NCBI GenBank assembly: GCA_030695945.1
Contig: JAUYOG010000050.1
Coordinates: 62,001-126,000 of the forward strand
From: Ramlibacter sp.
GTDB taxonomy: Bacteria; Pseudomonadota; Gammaproteobacteria; Burkholderiales; Burkholderiaceae_C
DNA: 64,000 nucleotides
Direction: 5' to 3'
The notes below the pieces were generated by a model that saw only the letters and a list, made by a program, of their open reading frames with translations, did no database searches and was not told the origin of the DNA. Shown here piece by piece: positions 35,589-46,012 of the stretch (the first letter of the stretch is position 1; each line of letters starts with the position of its first letter). The position numbers were made by a program, and so were the translations under genes.

Positions 35589-35891
35589 ATGAAACGTGCC
35601 CTGTTTGCGCTGGTCGCCGCCGCGGCCTGCCTTCCCGTGCTGGCCGACCAGGCGTTGGCCACCGCCAAGAACTGCATGGCCTGCCATGCCGTGGACAAGA
35701 AACTCGTAGGCCCCGCCTACAAGGAAGTGGCCGCCAAGTACGCCGGCCAGAAAGACGCCGCCGACAAGCTCGCCGTCAAGATCATGAAGGGTGGCTCCGG
35801 CGTCTGGGGCCCCGTGCCCATGCCGGCAAATGCCCAAGTCAACGAAGCCGAAGCCAAGAAGCTGGCGGCCTGGGTGTTGACGCAAAAATAA
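35589..35891 (+). CDS. Small periplasmic c-type cytochrome (c551/c552-like)
   Basis: 100 residues. A signal peptide ends at VLADQA; the heme motif CMACH is followed by the usual [13 protein letters not shown], and the axial Met lies in [10 protein letters not shown]. This is the class I monoheme electron carrier fold. It could donate electrons to a terminal oxidase, nitrite reductase or peroxidase. GAGAGGAAAC precedes the ATG. It is transcribed alone, between the Trp-rich gene and the acs terminator. Confidence 0.93.
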   Translation: MKRALFALVAAAACLPVLADQALATAKNCMACHAVDKKLVGPAYKEVAAKYAGQKDAADKLAVKIMKGGSGVWGPVPMPANAQVNEAEAKKLAAWVLTQK

Positions 35892-35974
35892 GCTCCCCCC
35901 GAAGCGGCCTGCGGCCGCCTCCCCCCAGGGGGCGCCACCAGTGGCCCGGCGAAGCCCGGTTCCACGGTGGCCCC

Positions 35975-36001
35975 GAACAGAAAAGGCCCGCGATGCGGGC
36001 C
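35975..36001 (-). terminator. Rho-independent terminator of acs
   Basis: GGCCCGC-ATC-GCGGGCC stem (35985-36001) is followed on the minus strand by TTTTCTG, 23 bases after the acs stop. It may also stop the convergent cytochrome c transcript. Confidence 0.8.
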
Positions 36002-36023
36002 TCTTCAATGGTGGTCGTGAAGC

Positions 36024-38009
<1,986 letters not shown>

Positions 38010-38178
38010 TTTTTGTCTCCGCAAGGTGATGAATTTCGCTGGGTAATGTCAGGGTTTGCACTTACAGTCCACTGACGGGTCCCCTGCTGCCCCGCCCCGA
38101 GCCTGCCAATTTACCCCCAACCGGGTTCCGCGCACCAAGAAATCTACAATCGCGCACACCCGTAAAAACCCCTCCTCG

Positions 38179-38781
38179 ATGCAAGACCCCACCACGCTTC
38201 CCCGCTCCCCCATGCGCCCGCTGCCCGGGCTGATCTTCGCCAGCCGCTGGCTGCAGCTGCCGCTCTACCTGGGCCTGATCGCCGCGCAGGCCGTGTATGT
38301 CTTCCACTTCTGGGTCGAACTGGTCCACCTGCTGGAAGCAGCTTTCGGCAGCCAGACGGCGCTGCAGGCACTGATCTCCAGCATCGGCTACAAGCAGACC
38401 GTCCCGATCACGTCGCTCAACGAGACCGTGATCATGCTGGTGGTGCTGGCGTTGATCGACGTGGTGATGATCTCCAACCTGTTGATCATGGTGATCGTGG
38501 GCGGCTACGAGACCTTCGTGAGCCGCATGGGCCTGCAAGGGCATCCCGACCAGCCGGAGTGGCTGAGCCATGTGAATGCCTCGGTGCTCAAGGTCAAGCT
38601 GGCGACGGCCATTATCGGCATCTCGTCGATCCACCTGCTCAAGACGTTCATCAACGCCGACAACTACACCGACCGCGTGCTGATCGCGCAGACGGCGATC
38701 CACATCACCTTCTTGCTGTCGGCCATCGCGATCGCCTACACCGACAAGATCATGTCGGGCATCGCGGAACGCAAGCACTAA
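38179..38781 (+). CDS. YqhA/UPF0114 family membrane protein
   Basis: 200 residues with about four TM helices. Family segments are [40 protein letters not shown] and GYETFVSRM. No biochemical function is established for the family. ATG 38179 gives the family-like N-terminus; a frame open from 38056 adds a Pro-rich stretch that looks non-coding. It is divergent from acs across a 170-base gap. Confidence 0.85.
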   Translation: MQDPTTLPRSPMRPLPGLIFASRWLQLPLYLGLIAAQAVYVFHFWVELVHLLEAAFGSQTALQALISSIGYKQTVPITSLNETVIMLVVLALIDVVMISNLLIMVIVGGYETFVSRMGLQGHPDQPEWLSHVNASVLKVKLATAIIGISSIHLLKTFINADNYTDRVLIAQTAIHITFLLSAIAIAYTDKIMSGIAERKH

Positions 38782-38824
38782 GGCTACTGTTCTGAGTCCG
38801 CTGCCTTCAAAGGCACGCGGGCGG

Positions 38825-39086
38825 GCAAGCAGCCTTGGCGGACCAGGCCGGCGGGGCACTCTGCTCCGCGAATGTCCCCCGTCGCCCTCGCGGGCTACCT
38901 CCGCCTTTATTTCGCTGCGCAGAGCGCCCCACCGTCCTGGCCTGCGGTCTTCATGGGCGTTCGAGCGTCGCAACCCGGGGTCAAGGGCGTCGGGTGGCCA
39001 ACGCAGCGAAATAAAGGCGGAGGAAGCGGGCGTGCCCGCGCCGGGGGACATTCGCGGAGTTGGCCGCCCGGCGTCCTTGACCAGCG
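38825..39086. repeat. BIME-like double hairpin element, copy C
   Basis: Near-identical to copy B. The left arm 38858-38919 pairs with 39002-39060. Relative to copy B one base pair in the arm has changed on both sides: cctccgcctttatttcg pairs with cgaaataaaggcggagg, where copy B has T-A in place of G-C. It fills most of the gap between the convergent yqhA-like and fumC genes and could end both transcripts. Confidence 0.85.
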
Positions 39087-39146
39087 CGCACATTCCTTCT
39101 GCCGCCCAGCCCCCGCACCCGGCTTCACCGCCGACACAGCACGCGA

Positions 39147-40526
39147 TCAGACCATCCTGTCCGGCCGCACCCACTCGTCGAACTGCTGCGCGGTGACGTA
39201 GCCCGACGCGATCGCCGCCTCGCGCAGGCTGGTGCCTTCCTTGTGCGCCTTCTTCGCGATCTGCGCGGCGTTGTCGTAGCCGATGTGCGGGTTGAGCGCC
39301 GTCACCAGCATCAGCGACCGGTCGACAAGTTCCGCGATGCGCTCGCGATTGGCGACGATGCCCACGGCGCAGTGATCGTTGAAGCTGGCCATCCCGTCGG
39401 CCAGCAGCCGCACGCTTTGCAGGAAGTTGTGGGCGATCATCGGGCGGAACACGTTCAGCTCGAAGTTGCCGGAGGCGCCACCGAAGTTGATCGCGACGTC
39501 GTTGCCGAACACCTGGCAGCACAGCATCGTCACCGCCTCGCTTTGCGTCGGGTTGACCTTGCCGGGCATGATCGACGAGCCCGGCTCGTTCTCGGGGATG
39601 CTCAGCTCGCCGATGCCGCTGCGCGGCCCGCTCGCGAGCCAGCGGACGTCGTTGGCAATCTTCATCAGGCCGGCCGCCAGGGTCTTGAGCGCGCCGTGGG
39701 CGTGCACCAGCGCGTCGGCCGCGGCCATCACCTCGAACTTGTTGGGCGCCGTCACGAACGGCAGCCCCGTGAGGCGCGCCAGTTCCGCCGCCGCCTTTTC
39801 GGCATAGCCGGCCGGCGCGTTCAGGCCGGTACCGACGGCAGTGCCCCCCAGCGCCAGCTCGCACAGGTGCGGCAACGCACCATGCAAGTGGCGGTCGGCC
39901 TGTTCGAGCTGCGCCACGTACCCCGAGAACTCCTGGCCCAGGGTAAGCGGCGTTGCATCCTGCAGGTGGGTGCGCCCGATCTTCACGATGTCCCTGAACT
40001 CGTCCGATTTCGCGGCCAGCGTCGCCTTGAGCTTCATGAGCGAAGGCATCAGGCGGTTGCGTATCGCATCCACCGCGGCAACGTGCATAGCCGTCGGAAA
40101 GACATCGTTGGACGACTGGCTCATGTTCACGTCGTCGTTGGGGTGGACAAGGCGCCCTTCCCCGCGCGGCCCGCCGAGCAGCTCGCTCGCGCGGTTGGCC
40201 AGCACCTCGTTGACGTTCATGTTGGTCTGGGTCCCGGAGCCGGTCTGCCACACGACCAGGGGGAACTCCTCATCGTGGTGGCCGGCCAGCACTTCGTCCG
40301 CCGCCGCGATGATGGCGGAAGCCTTGCGATCGTCCAACAGGCCCATCAGGTGGTTGACCACCGCCGAGGAACGCTTGATCTGGGTCAAGGCACGGATGAT
40401 CTCCCGCGGCTGGCGTTCACCCGAAATATTGAAGTTTTGCAGGGAACGCTGCGTCTGCGCGCCCCAGAGGCGGTTGGCGGGCACCTCGACGGGTCCGAAG
40501 CTGTCTTTTTCAATCCGGTTCTTCAT
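39147..40526 (-). CDS. fumC: Fumarate hydratase class II
   Basis: 459 residues. The fumarase/aspartase signature [16 protein letters not shown] is present, with the conserved active-site segments [14 protein letters not shown] and [11 protein letters not shown]. It is oxygen-stable and iron-independent and interconverts fumarate and malate in the TCA cycle. The ATG at 40526 is followed by the family N-terminus [15 protein letters not shown]. It is divergent from a class I fumarase 101 bases away, so both isozymes sit back to back. Confidence 0.95.
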   Translation of the reverse strand: MKNRIEKDSFGPVEVPANRLWGAQTQRSLQNFNISGERQPREIIRALTQIKRSSAVVNHLMGLLDDRKASAIIAAADEVLAGHHDEEFPLVVWQTGSGTQTNMNVNEVLANRASELLGGPRGEGRLVHPNDDVNMSQSSNDVFPTAMHVAAVDAIRNRLMPSLMKLKATLAAKSDEFRDIVKIGRTHLQDATPLTLGQEFSGYVAQLEQADRHLHGALPHLCELALGGTAVGTGLNAPAGYAEKAAAELARLTGLPFVTAPNKFEVMAAADALVHAHGALKTLAAGLMKIANDVRWLASGPRSGIGELSIPENEPGSSIMPGKVNPTQSEAVTMLCCQVFGNDVAINFGGASGNFELNVFRPMIAHNFLQSVRLLADGMASFNDHCAVGIVANRERIAELVDRSLMLVTALNPHIGYDNAAQIAKKAHKEGTSLREAAIASGYVTAQQFDEWVRPDRMV

Positions 40527-40627
40527 GGCAAAGGTAAGGTTCAGCTGTCAAAATATGGGGTTGCAGGCACCGTAACAGAGTTGCGGGCGCTTGTGCAAAC
40601 CCAGCGTCCTCACCCACCCCCCGCATC

Positions 40628-42172
40628 ATGACCACCACCATCAAGCAGAGCGACCTGACCGAATCGATCGCGGCCGCGCTCCAGTACATCAGCTACTACC
40701 ACCCCGCCGATTACATCGCGCACCTCGCGCGCGCGTACGAGCGGGAGCAAAGCGTGGCGGCGAAAGACGCCATCGCGCAAATCCTCACCAACAGCAAGAT
40801 GAGCGCCACGGGCCACCGCCCGATCTGCCAGGACACCGGCATCGTGAACGTGTTCCTGAAAGTCGGCATGGACGTTCGCTTCGAGGGTTTTGGCACCGGC
40901 AGCCTCCATGAGGCCATCAACGAAGGCGTGCGACGCGGCTACAACCACGCGGACAACACGCTGCGCGCCTCGGTCGTGGCCGATCCGCAGTTCGAGCGCA
41001 AGAACACCAAGGACAACACGCCGGCAGTGATCTTCACGGAGCTGGTGCCCGGCGACAAGCTGGAAGTGACCGTGGCGGCCAAGGGCGGCGGCAGCGAGAA
41101 CAAGAGCAAGTTCGCGATGCTCAACCCGAGCGACTCGGTGGTCGACTGGGTGCTCAAGACCGTGCCCACCATGGGCGCCGGCTGGTGCCCGCCGGGCATG
41201 CTGGGCATCGGCATCGGCGGCACGGCCGAAAAGGCGATGCTGATGGCCAAGGAATCTTTGATGGACGACATCGACATGTACGAGCTGCTGGCGCGCGGCC
41301 CGAAGGACAAGACCGAGGAGATGCGGCTGGAGCTGTACGAGAAGGTGAATGCGCTGGGCATCGGCGCGCAGGGCCTGGGCGGCCTCACCACCGTGCTGGA
41401 CATCAAGATCAAGATGTACCCGACGCACGCGGCCAGCAAGCCGGTGGCGATGATCCCCAACTGCGCCGCCACGCGCCATGCGCATTTCGTGATGGACGGC
41501 TCCGGCCCCGTGTACCTCGATCCGCCGAGCCTCGACCTGTGGCCCAACGTCCAATGGACGCCGGACTACAAGAAGAGCAAGAAGGTCAACCTGGACGCGC
41601 TGACGAAGGAAGAAGTCGCCAGCTGGAAGCCGGGCGACACGCTGCTGCTCAACGGCAAGATGCTCACCGGCCGCGACGCCGCGCACAAGCGCATCCAGGA
41701 CATGCTGGCCAAGGGCGAGAAGCTGCCGGTGGACTTCACCAACCGCGTGATCTATTACGTCGGCCCGGTCGACCCGGTGAGGGACGAAGCCGTGGGCCCC
41801 GCCGGCCCGACGACCGCGACCCGCATGGACAAGTTCACCGAGATGATGCTCTCGCAGACCGGCCTGATCGCGATGATCGGCAAGGCCGAGCGCGGCCCGG
41901 TGGCGATCGAGGCGATCAAGAAGCACAAGAGCGCGTACCTGATGGCGGTGGGTGGCGCCGCCTACCTGGTCTCCAAGGCGATCAAGACGGCCAAGGTGGT
42001 CGGCTTCGCCGACCTGGGCATGGAAGCCATCTACGAGTTCGACGTGGTCGACATGCCCGTCACGGTGGCCGTCGATGCAGGCGGCACGAGTGCCCACATC
42101 ACCGGCCCGGCCGAGTGGCAGAAGAAGATCGCTACCGGCGAGTTCAAGAACATCCCCGTCGCGGCGGCTTGA
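40628..42172 (+). CDS. Fumarate hydratase class I (Fe-S)
   Basis: 514 residues, with N-terminal alpha and C-terminal beta Fe-S hydro-lyase domains fused as in FumA/FumB. Cluster Cys candidates are in RPICQDTGIVNVFLK (Cys67) and MIPNCAATRH; substrate-binding segments include GPAGPTTATRMDKFTE. This is the [4Fe-4S] oxygen-sensitive isozyme, usually favoured when oxygen is low. Its TGA overlaps the TTG start proposed for murI. Confidence 0.94.
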   Translation: MTTTIKQSDLTESIAAALQYISYYHPADYIAHLARAYEREQSVAAKDAIAQILTNSKMSATGHRPICQDTGIVNVFLKVGMDVRFEGFGTGSLHEAINEGVRRGYNHADNTLRASVVADPQFERKNTKDNTPAVIFTELVPGDKLEVTVAAKGGGSENKSKFAMLNPSDSVVDWVLKTVPTMGAGWCPPGMLGIGIGGTAEKAMLMAKESLMDDIDMYELLARGPKDKTEEMRLELYEKVNALGIGAQGLGGLTTVLDIKIKMYPTHAASKPVAMIPNCAATRHAHFVMDGSGPVYLDPPSLDLWPNVQWTPDYKKSKKVNLDALTKEEVASWKPGDTLLLNGKMLTGRDAAHKRIQDMLAKGEKLPVDFTNRVIYYVGPVDPVRDEAVGPAGPTTATRMDKFTEMMLSQTGLIAMIGKAERGPVAIEAIKKHKSAYLMAVGGAAYLVSKAIKTAKVVGFADLGMEAIYEFDVVDMPVTVAVDAGGTSAHITGPAEWQKKIATGEFKNIPVAAA

Positions 42173-42948
42173 GCCCCATCGGGGTCTTCGACAGCGGCGT
42201 CGGCGGCCTGAGCATCCTCAGGGCGCTGCGCGCCGAGATGCCGGCCGAGGACTTCGTGTACCTCGCCGACACCGGGTTCGCGCCGTACGGCGAGCGCGGC
42301 GATGCCTACGTGATCGACCGCACGCGCGCGATCGTCCAGCGGCTGCTCGATGAGTACGCTGTCAAGGCGTTGGTCATCGCGTGCAACACGGCCACGGCCG
42401 CGGCTGTCCATCTCGTTCGCGCCGAACACCCGGACCTGCCGCTGGTCGGCGTGGAGCCGGCGCTCAAGCCCGCGGTGGCGCTCAGCCGCACGCGGCGGAT
42501 CGGCGTGATGGCCACGCGCGGCACCCTCGCCAGCGCGAAATTCGCCGGCTTGCACGACGCCCTGAAGGACCGGGCGGAGTTCGTGCTGCAGCCTTGCGAT
42601 GGCCTCGCCGACGCGATCCAGGCCGGCGACGCGGCGCAGGTGGCCGCGCTGTGCAAACGGTACACGGACGCGATGGCCCCGTTCGGCAGCCGGGCCGGTG
42701 AGGTCGACACGCTGGTGCTCGGCTGCACGCACTACCCGTTCGCGTCGGCCGAACTGCAGGCCCTCACCGGAGCGGACGTGCGCCTGATCGAGACGGGCGA
42801 GCCCGTCGCGCGGCAGGCGCGGCGGCTTCTGGAGGCCGCCGGGCAGTTGCGGGACCCGGCTGCTACCGGCCGGATCGAGCTTCTCGCGACCGGCTCGCTG
42901 GATGCACTGCAGAGTGCGGCCGCGCGCTGGCTGTCATTGCGCGCCTGA
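42169..42948 (+). CDS. murI: Glutamate racemase, TTG start
   Basis: 259 residues. The first residues after the start, SPIGVFDSGVGGLSILRAL, match the MurI N-terminus exactly. The two catalytic Cys are in VIACNTATA and LGCTHYPF. It makes D-glutamate for peptidoglycan. No ATG or GTG is available at the correct place; TTG at 42169 overlaps the fumarase stop (TTGA), so translation is probably coupled to and limited by the upstream gene. It overlaps the convergent MFS gene by 15 bases. Confidence 0.92.
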   Translation: MSPIGVFDSGVGGLSILRALRAEMPAEDFVYLADTGFAPYGERGDAYVIDRTRAIVQRLLDEYAVKALVIACNTATAAAVHLVRAEHPDLPLVGVEPALKPAVALSRTRRIGVMATRGTLASAKFAGLHDALKDRAEFVLQPCDGLADAIQAGDAAQVAALCKRYTDAMAPFGSRAGEVDTLVLGCTHYPFASAELQALTGADVRLIETGEPVARQARRLLEAAGQLRDPAATGRIELLATGSLDALQSAAARWLSLRA

Positions 42949-44253
42949 AAGCCGGTCCGCCGCCACCGCTGCGGCGCGGCCCCGCGCCATGTTGACCGGC
43001 AGCAGCAGCACCAGCCCCGCGATGAACAGGCCCGTCGTGGAAAGGATGGCCAGGCGCTGGTTGCCGCCGGAAGCCCAGGCGATTGCGCCGTAGCTCAAGG
43101 GCCCGATGATGCTGGCGAGGCGGATCGCGAACGTCCACAGCCCGTAGAACTCGGCCAGTTGCCGGCGCGGCGCGAACATGCCGGCCATCGCACGCCCGGC
43201 CGACTGGCTGGAGCCCATGCACAGGCCGGCGATCGCGGCCGCCCACCAGAACTGGCCCTTGGTGGTCGACGACGCGGCGATGATGCACACCGCGATCCAG
43301 CCCACAAGCGTCGCGGCCAGTGCGATCTTGTGGCCGATGCGATCCTGAAGGTAGCCCCACCCGAATGCGCCACCGGCCGCCGCGAGGTTCAGCACGAAGA
43401 TCAGTACCATCGTCTCCTGCTGCTTGAAGCCGATCACGGTTTCCGCGTAGATCGCCGCCAGCGTGATCGCGACGGCGACGCCACCCTGGTAGAAGACCGC
43501 GCACAGCAGCAGCCACATGAAGTCCTTGAACTGCCGCGCCTGCCGGAAGGTGCCGTGCAGTTGCTGCAGGGACGCCTTCAAGCCGCTCTCGCGCAGCGCG
43601 GCGGGATTGGGCTGGGCCCGCTCGCGCAGCAGCCGGAACGTCAGCATTGCGGCCGCGCCGTACAGCACGGCGGTGATCAGCATCGTGACAGGCACGAAGC
43701 TCTCGGCCTTGATGCCCTGCCCCTGCGCCCAGATCACATAACCCAGGCACAGGCCCAGGGCCAGCATGCCGCCGAAATAGCCGAAGCTCCAGCCCCAGCC
43801 GCTTACCTTGCCCAGGGCGTCGGGCCGGGCCAGCTCGGGCAGGAAAGCCGCCGTGAGCGACTCGCCGTAGGCGAAGAACGTGTTGGAGACGACGATGAGG
43901 AAGATCGCCAGCGCCACGCTGCCCGGCCCCGCGAACGCGAGTGCGGCGGTGGACAGGACGCAGCCGATCGTGAAGAGGGCCAGCAGCCGCTTCTTGGCTG
44001 CGCGCAGGTCCGCATAGGCGCCGATGCTGGGCATCGTGAGCATCACGATGGCGTACGAGGTGCTGAGCGCCGCCGTCCACGCGAACGTCGCCCACTCCGC
44101 CTTGCCCGCGATGCCCCCGACGAAATACGCCGCGAACACGGCGGTGATCACCACCGTCGTGTAGCCGGAGTTGGCGAAGTCGTACATGGCCCAGCCGAAC
44201 ACCTCGCGCTTGCGCACGCCGGGGTTCAGCGCATCCTGCGAGAACAACGCCAT
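42934..44253 (-). CDS. MFS transporter, UMF1/Atg22-like
   Basis: 439 residues, about 12 TM segments. The N-terminus VFGWAMYDFANSGYTTVVIT is the hallmark of the UMF1 group, and ASSTTKGQFWWAAAIAGLCMGSSQ-type loop sequence and MFAPRRQLAEFYGLW occur in the second half. Homologues are annotated as effluxers of unknown substrate. Stops converge with murI. A Rho-independent terminator of the next gene lies just upstream. Confidence 0.88.
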   Translation of the reverse strand: MALFSQDALNPGVRKREVFGWAMYDFANSGYTTVVITAVFAAYFVGGIAGKAEWATFAWTAALSTSYAIVMLTMPSIGAYADLRAAKKRLLALFTIGCVLSTAALAFAGPGSVALAIFLIVVSNTFFAYGESLTAAFLPELARPDALGKVSGWGWSFGYFGGMLALGLCLGYVIWAQGQGIKAESFVPVTMLITAVLYGAAAMLTFRLLRERAQPNPAALRESGLKASLQQLHGTFRQARQFKDFMWLLLCAVFYQGGVAVAITLAAIYAETVIGFKQQETMVLIFVLNLAAAGGAFGWGYLQDRIGHKIALAATLVGWIAVCIIAASSTTKGQFWWAAAIAGLCMGSSQSAGRAMAGMFAPRRQLAEFYGLWTFAIRLASIIGPLSYGAIAWASGGNQRLAILSTTGLFIAGLVLLLPVNMARGRAAAVAADRLSGAQ

Positions 44254-44267
44254 CGAAACCCTCCTCC

Positions 44268-44297
44268 AAACAAAAGGACGCGGCCTTCAGGCCGCGT
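44268..44297 (-). terminator. Rho-independent terminator after the conserved hypothetical gene
   Basis: Nine-base-pair stem ACGCGGCCT / AGGCCGCGT (44278-44297) with a 2-base loop, followed on the minus strand by CCTTTTGTTT. It lies 12 bases after the stop at 44310 and 25 bases before the MFS start. Confidence 0.82.
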
Positions 44298-44309
44298 TCT
44301 CTCCTCGTT

Positions 44310-44933
44310 TCAGTGCAAGTGCCGAGGCCTGCGGCCGCCGCCGTGGCCCGGCCCGCCACCGGAGCCGCGCGGCGGCTTGCCGATCTCCAGCGAATTCACC
44401 AGGGCGTCGAAGCGCTGTGAGAACAGCTTGTCGATCTCCGCGACGACGCCGCCCAACTCGGCCCCGTCGAAGTGGCGTTCCATCAGGTTCACGACGTCTT
44501 CCACCAGCAGGTCGCGCTGCACCTGCATGATGGCCGCGGGGTTCGGCCCCACGAACATCATGATGAAGTCGTCGCGGGATTCGGCCTCCGGCGCTTCCTC
44601 TTCCTCGTCGAACTCGGCATCGTAGAAGGTGATCTCGAGCGCCGCGCCCTGCTCCGCCAGGTCGTTGAGGCTCATGCACATCTCGTCGAGCGCCTGACGG
44701 AAGTCCTCGTCGCCGCGCACCGTCCAGCACATGCGCAGCACGTGCTCGGTGGCGTCGAACTTGATACCGGGCTCCTCCTCGTAGGCGCTTTCGGCGCCGT
44801 CGGCCAGCGACTTGGCGCCGGCATATGTCCACAGGGGCTTGAGCGCCTCCTGCAGTTGCGCGTAGCTCACGTCGGGGCGCAGCGGCACGTCGCCATGGAC
44901 GTGGATTTCGAAGGGAGCGTTGTAGCTTGACAT
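44310..44933 (-). CDS. Conserved hypothetical protein, acidic (DUF6806-like)
   Basis: 207 residues, soluble, with a very acidic middle (EFDEEEEAPEAE) and a Gly/Arg/His-rich C-terminus (GSGGGPGHGGGRRPRHLH). The N-terminal part YNAPFEIHVHGDVPLRPD looks conserved in Comamonadaceae proteins that I believe are DUF6806; the name is tentative. No function is known. The start is ATG 44933. A longer frame to 44999 would translate a decayed tRNA 3' end (AGSSPARSTRK-type sequence), so it is rejected. Confidence 0.7.
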   Translation of the reverse strand: MSSYNAPFEIHVHGDVPLRPDVSYAQLQEALKPLWTYAGAKSLADGAESAYEEEPGIKFDATEHVLRMCWTVRGDEDFRQALDEMCMSLNDLAEQGAALEITFYDAEFDEEEEAPEAESRDDFIMMFVGPNPAAIMQVQRDLLVEDVVNLMERHFDGAELGGVVAEIDKLFSQRFDALVNSLEIGKPPRGSGGGPGHGGGRRPRHLH

Positions 44934-44953
44934 TGGGTATACCCGACTCTTTC

Positions 44954-45025
44954 TGGTGCTTCGAGCCGGACTCGAACCCGCGCGCTTGCGCGCTTTCAAT
45001 TTTGCGCCTTTGGCGTGCCGGTTCG
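44954..45025 (-). repeat. tRNA-derived debris downstream of leuZ
   Basis: On the minus strand 44954-44983 resembles a second tRNA-Leu 3' end: a T-arm-like GGGTTCGAGTCCGG and a terminal GCACCA. On the plus strand GGCGTGCCGGTTCG at 45012-45025 is a perfect inverted copy of the T-arm region of the adjacent tRNA fragment (45059-45072). The stretch looks like leftovers of earlier insertions at this tRNA. Confidence 0.6.
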
Positions 45026-45039
45026 CGCCCGCGTCTCCA

Positions 45040-45102
45040 TGGTGCCTCGGGCCGGACTCGAACCGGCACGCCCCCGTGAGGGAAAGCGGCGGATTTTAAG
45101 TC
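45040..45102 (-). pseudogene. leuZ: 3' half of host tRNA-Leu(UAA), split by integration
   Basis: Read on the minus strand it runs from the anticodon loop GACTTAAAATCC through the variable arm and T-arm CCGGTTCGAGTCCGG to CCGAGGC-A-CCA. The acceptor strand CCGAGGC pairs perfectly with GCCTCGG of the 5' half at 61165-61171. Joined at the shared 12-bp core, the halves make a normal 93-nt tRNA-Leu(UAA). Upstream element sequence does not rebuild a 5' half, so this copy cannot be functional. Confidence 0.92.
45091..45102. repeat. attL core
   Basis: GGATTTTAAGTC, identical to 61130-61141; identity stops on both sides. It corresponds to tRNA-Leu anticodon-loop sequence. Confidence 0.9.
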
Positions 45103-45218
45103 AATACCCAGCACGTAGCAGCACAAATGAATATACGCCAAGCACTTGATTTTGAAAGGGATTCCAGCGTTTCGAAGCGGTCGGTTTGTTGTGGTTTGTG
45201 GTGTGTGGCGGTGGTTGG

Positions 45219-45237
45219 TTACGCACGGATTACGCAC
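45219..45237 (+). promoter_or_regulatory. Candidate integrase arm-type sites (left), next to the element tRNA promoter
   Basis: TTACGCAC occurs at 45219-45226 and 45230-45237, an 11-base period. A matching pair with a 10-base period is at 61074-61091 near the right end. TATCAT at 45242-45247 is a plausible -10 box for the tRNA that begins at 45256, so these sites may overlap its promoter. Inferred only. Confidence 0.45.
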
Positions 45238-45255
45238 CAATTATCATGGCTCGGT

Positions 45256-45348
45256 GCGCGGGTGGCGAAATTGGTAGACGCAGCGGGCTTAAAACCCGCC
45301 GCCCACCCGGAAGGGAGCGTACGGGTTCGAGTCCCGTCCCGCGCACCA
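45256..45348 (+). tRNA. Element-borne tRNA-Leu(UAA)
   Basis: Complete cloverleaf: acceptor GCGCGGG/CCCGCGC with encoded A-CCA, D-arm with TTGGTAGA, anticodon stem GCGGG/CCCGC closing loop CTTAAAA (anticodon UAA), a long variable arm typical of class II tRNAs, and T-arm ACGGG-TTCGAGT-CCCGT. Its sequence differs clearly from the split host gene, so it is not a duplicate. The A-U pair flanking the host loop is G-C here, so it lacks the att core. It can supply the UUA/UUG-reading function lost by integration. Confidence 0.95.
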
Positions 45349-45371
45349 AGAGCAACTGAGGAAAGGCTCGA

Positions 45372-45863
45372 ATGGATGACCGAATGATCGCAGTGGCCGG
45401 CATCGTCCTGACCACGCTCGTTGGTATTCTTGGATGGTTGGGCATGCGACTGCGGCACTCGCAAGAAAGCCAGCGTAGCCTACGGAGCCAGAGGTCTGAG
45501 GCCCTGTCTATGGCCGGGGAAATCGACACCATTGCAAGGGGCATAGCGGCAAGCATCTCGGCTGCCATGCGAGTCGTTCGCGACAACGCTCAGCTGACGG
45601 GCGGACTAGGGGGCTCCCGTCAGAAGGTCAAGGAAGCCCAACTTAACGCGTTCGTGACGCGAGCCGATGAGGCCGCTGCCGATGCCCGCCTCATACTCAA
45701 GAGCCCCGATGCTTTGGGGTCGGACAGGGACTTGGATTCCCGTCTAGAAAGGCTGAATATTTCACGTGTTGTGGTCCTTGGCATCAAGGCGGAAGCAGCC
45801 GAATGCATTGCGGGGGTGCATCGCGACAATGAAACCTACCGGAAACTGCCAAAGCTGCACTGA
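45372..45863 (+). CDS. Hypothetical protein with one N-terminal membrane helix
   Basis: 163 residues. A single hydrophobic segment (IAVAGIVLTTLVGILGWLGM, about residues 6-25) precedes a charged, mainly helical domain with possible coiled-coil character. No family is recognised. It begins 24 bases after the tRNA-Leu. The N-terminal anchor would place the helical part in the cytoplasm. No link to neighbouring cargo genes is visible beyond orientation. Confidence 0.6.
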   Translation: MDDRMIAVAGIVLTTLVGILGWLGMRLRHSQESQRSLRSQRSEALSMAGEIDTIARGIAASISAAMRVVRDNAQLTGGLGGSRQKVKEAQLNAFVTRADEAAADARLILKSPDALGSDRDLDSRLERLNISRVVVLGIKAEAAECIAGVHRDNETYRKLPKLH

Positions 45864-46012
45864 AGGACACCGATCGCGCCGGCTGCGTTGGTCGGGCCTC
45901 AAGGGCGCGGTTTCCTGGCTGCTGTGTGCATGCTGTGTGCAGACGGAGCCGACCATTTTTCGAGCGCTCATCAGTACCCCTAGAATGAACTTCGATCAAC
46001 AAGGAAGAAGCC

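Noticed and set aside
35893-35950. Possible third copy of the GC-rich repeat after the cytochrome c gene
   Set aside because: It shares a ccccccaggggg hairpin with the other copies, but the flanks do not align well enough to call the same family.
44934-44999. Upstream start for the conserved hypothetical gene
   Set aside because: The added residues are a translated tRNA 3' end, not protein-like sequence.
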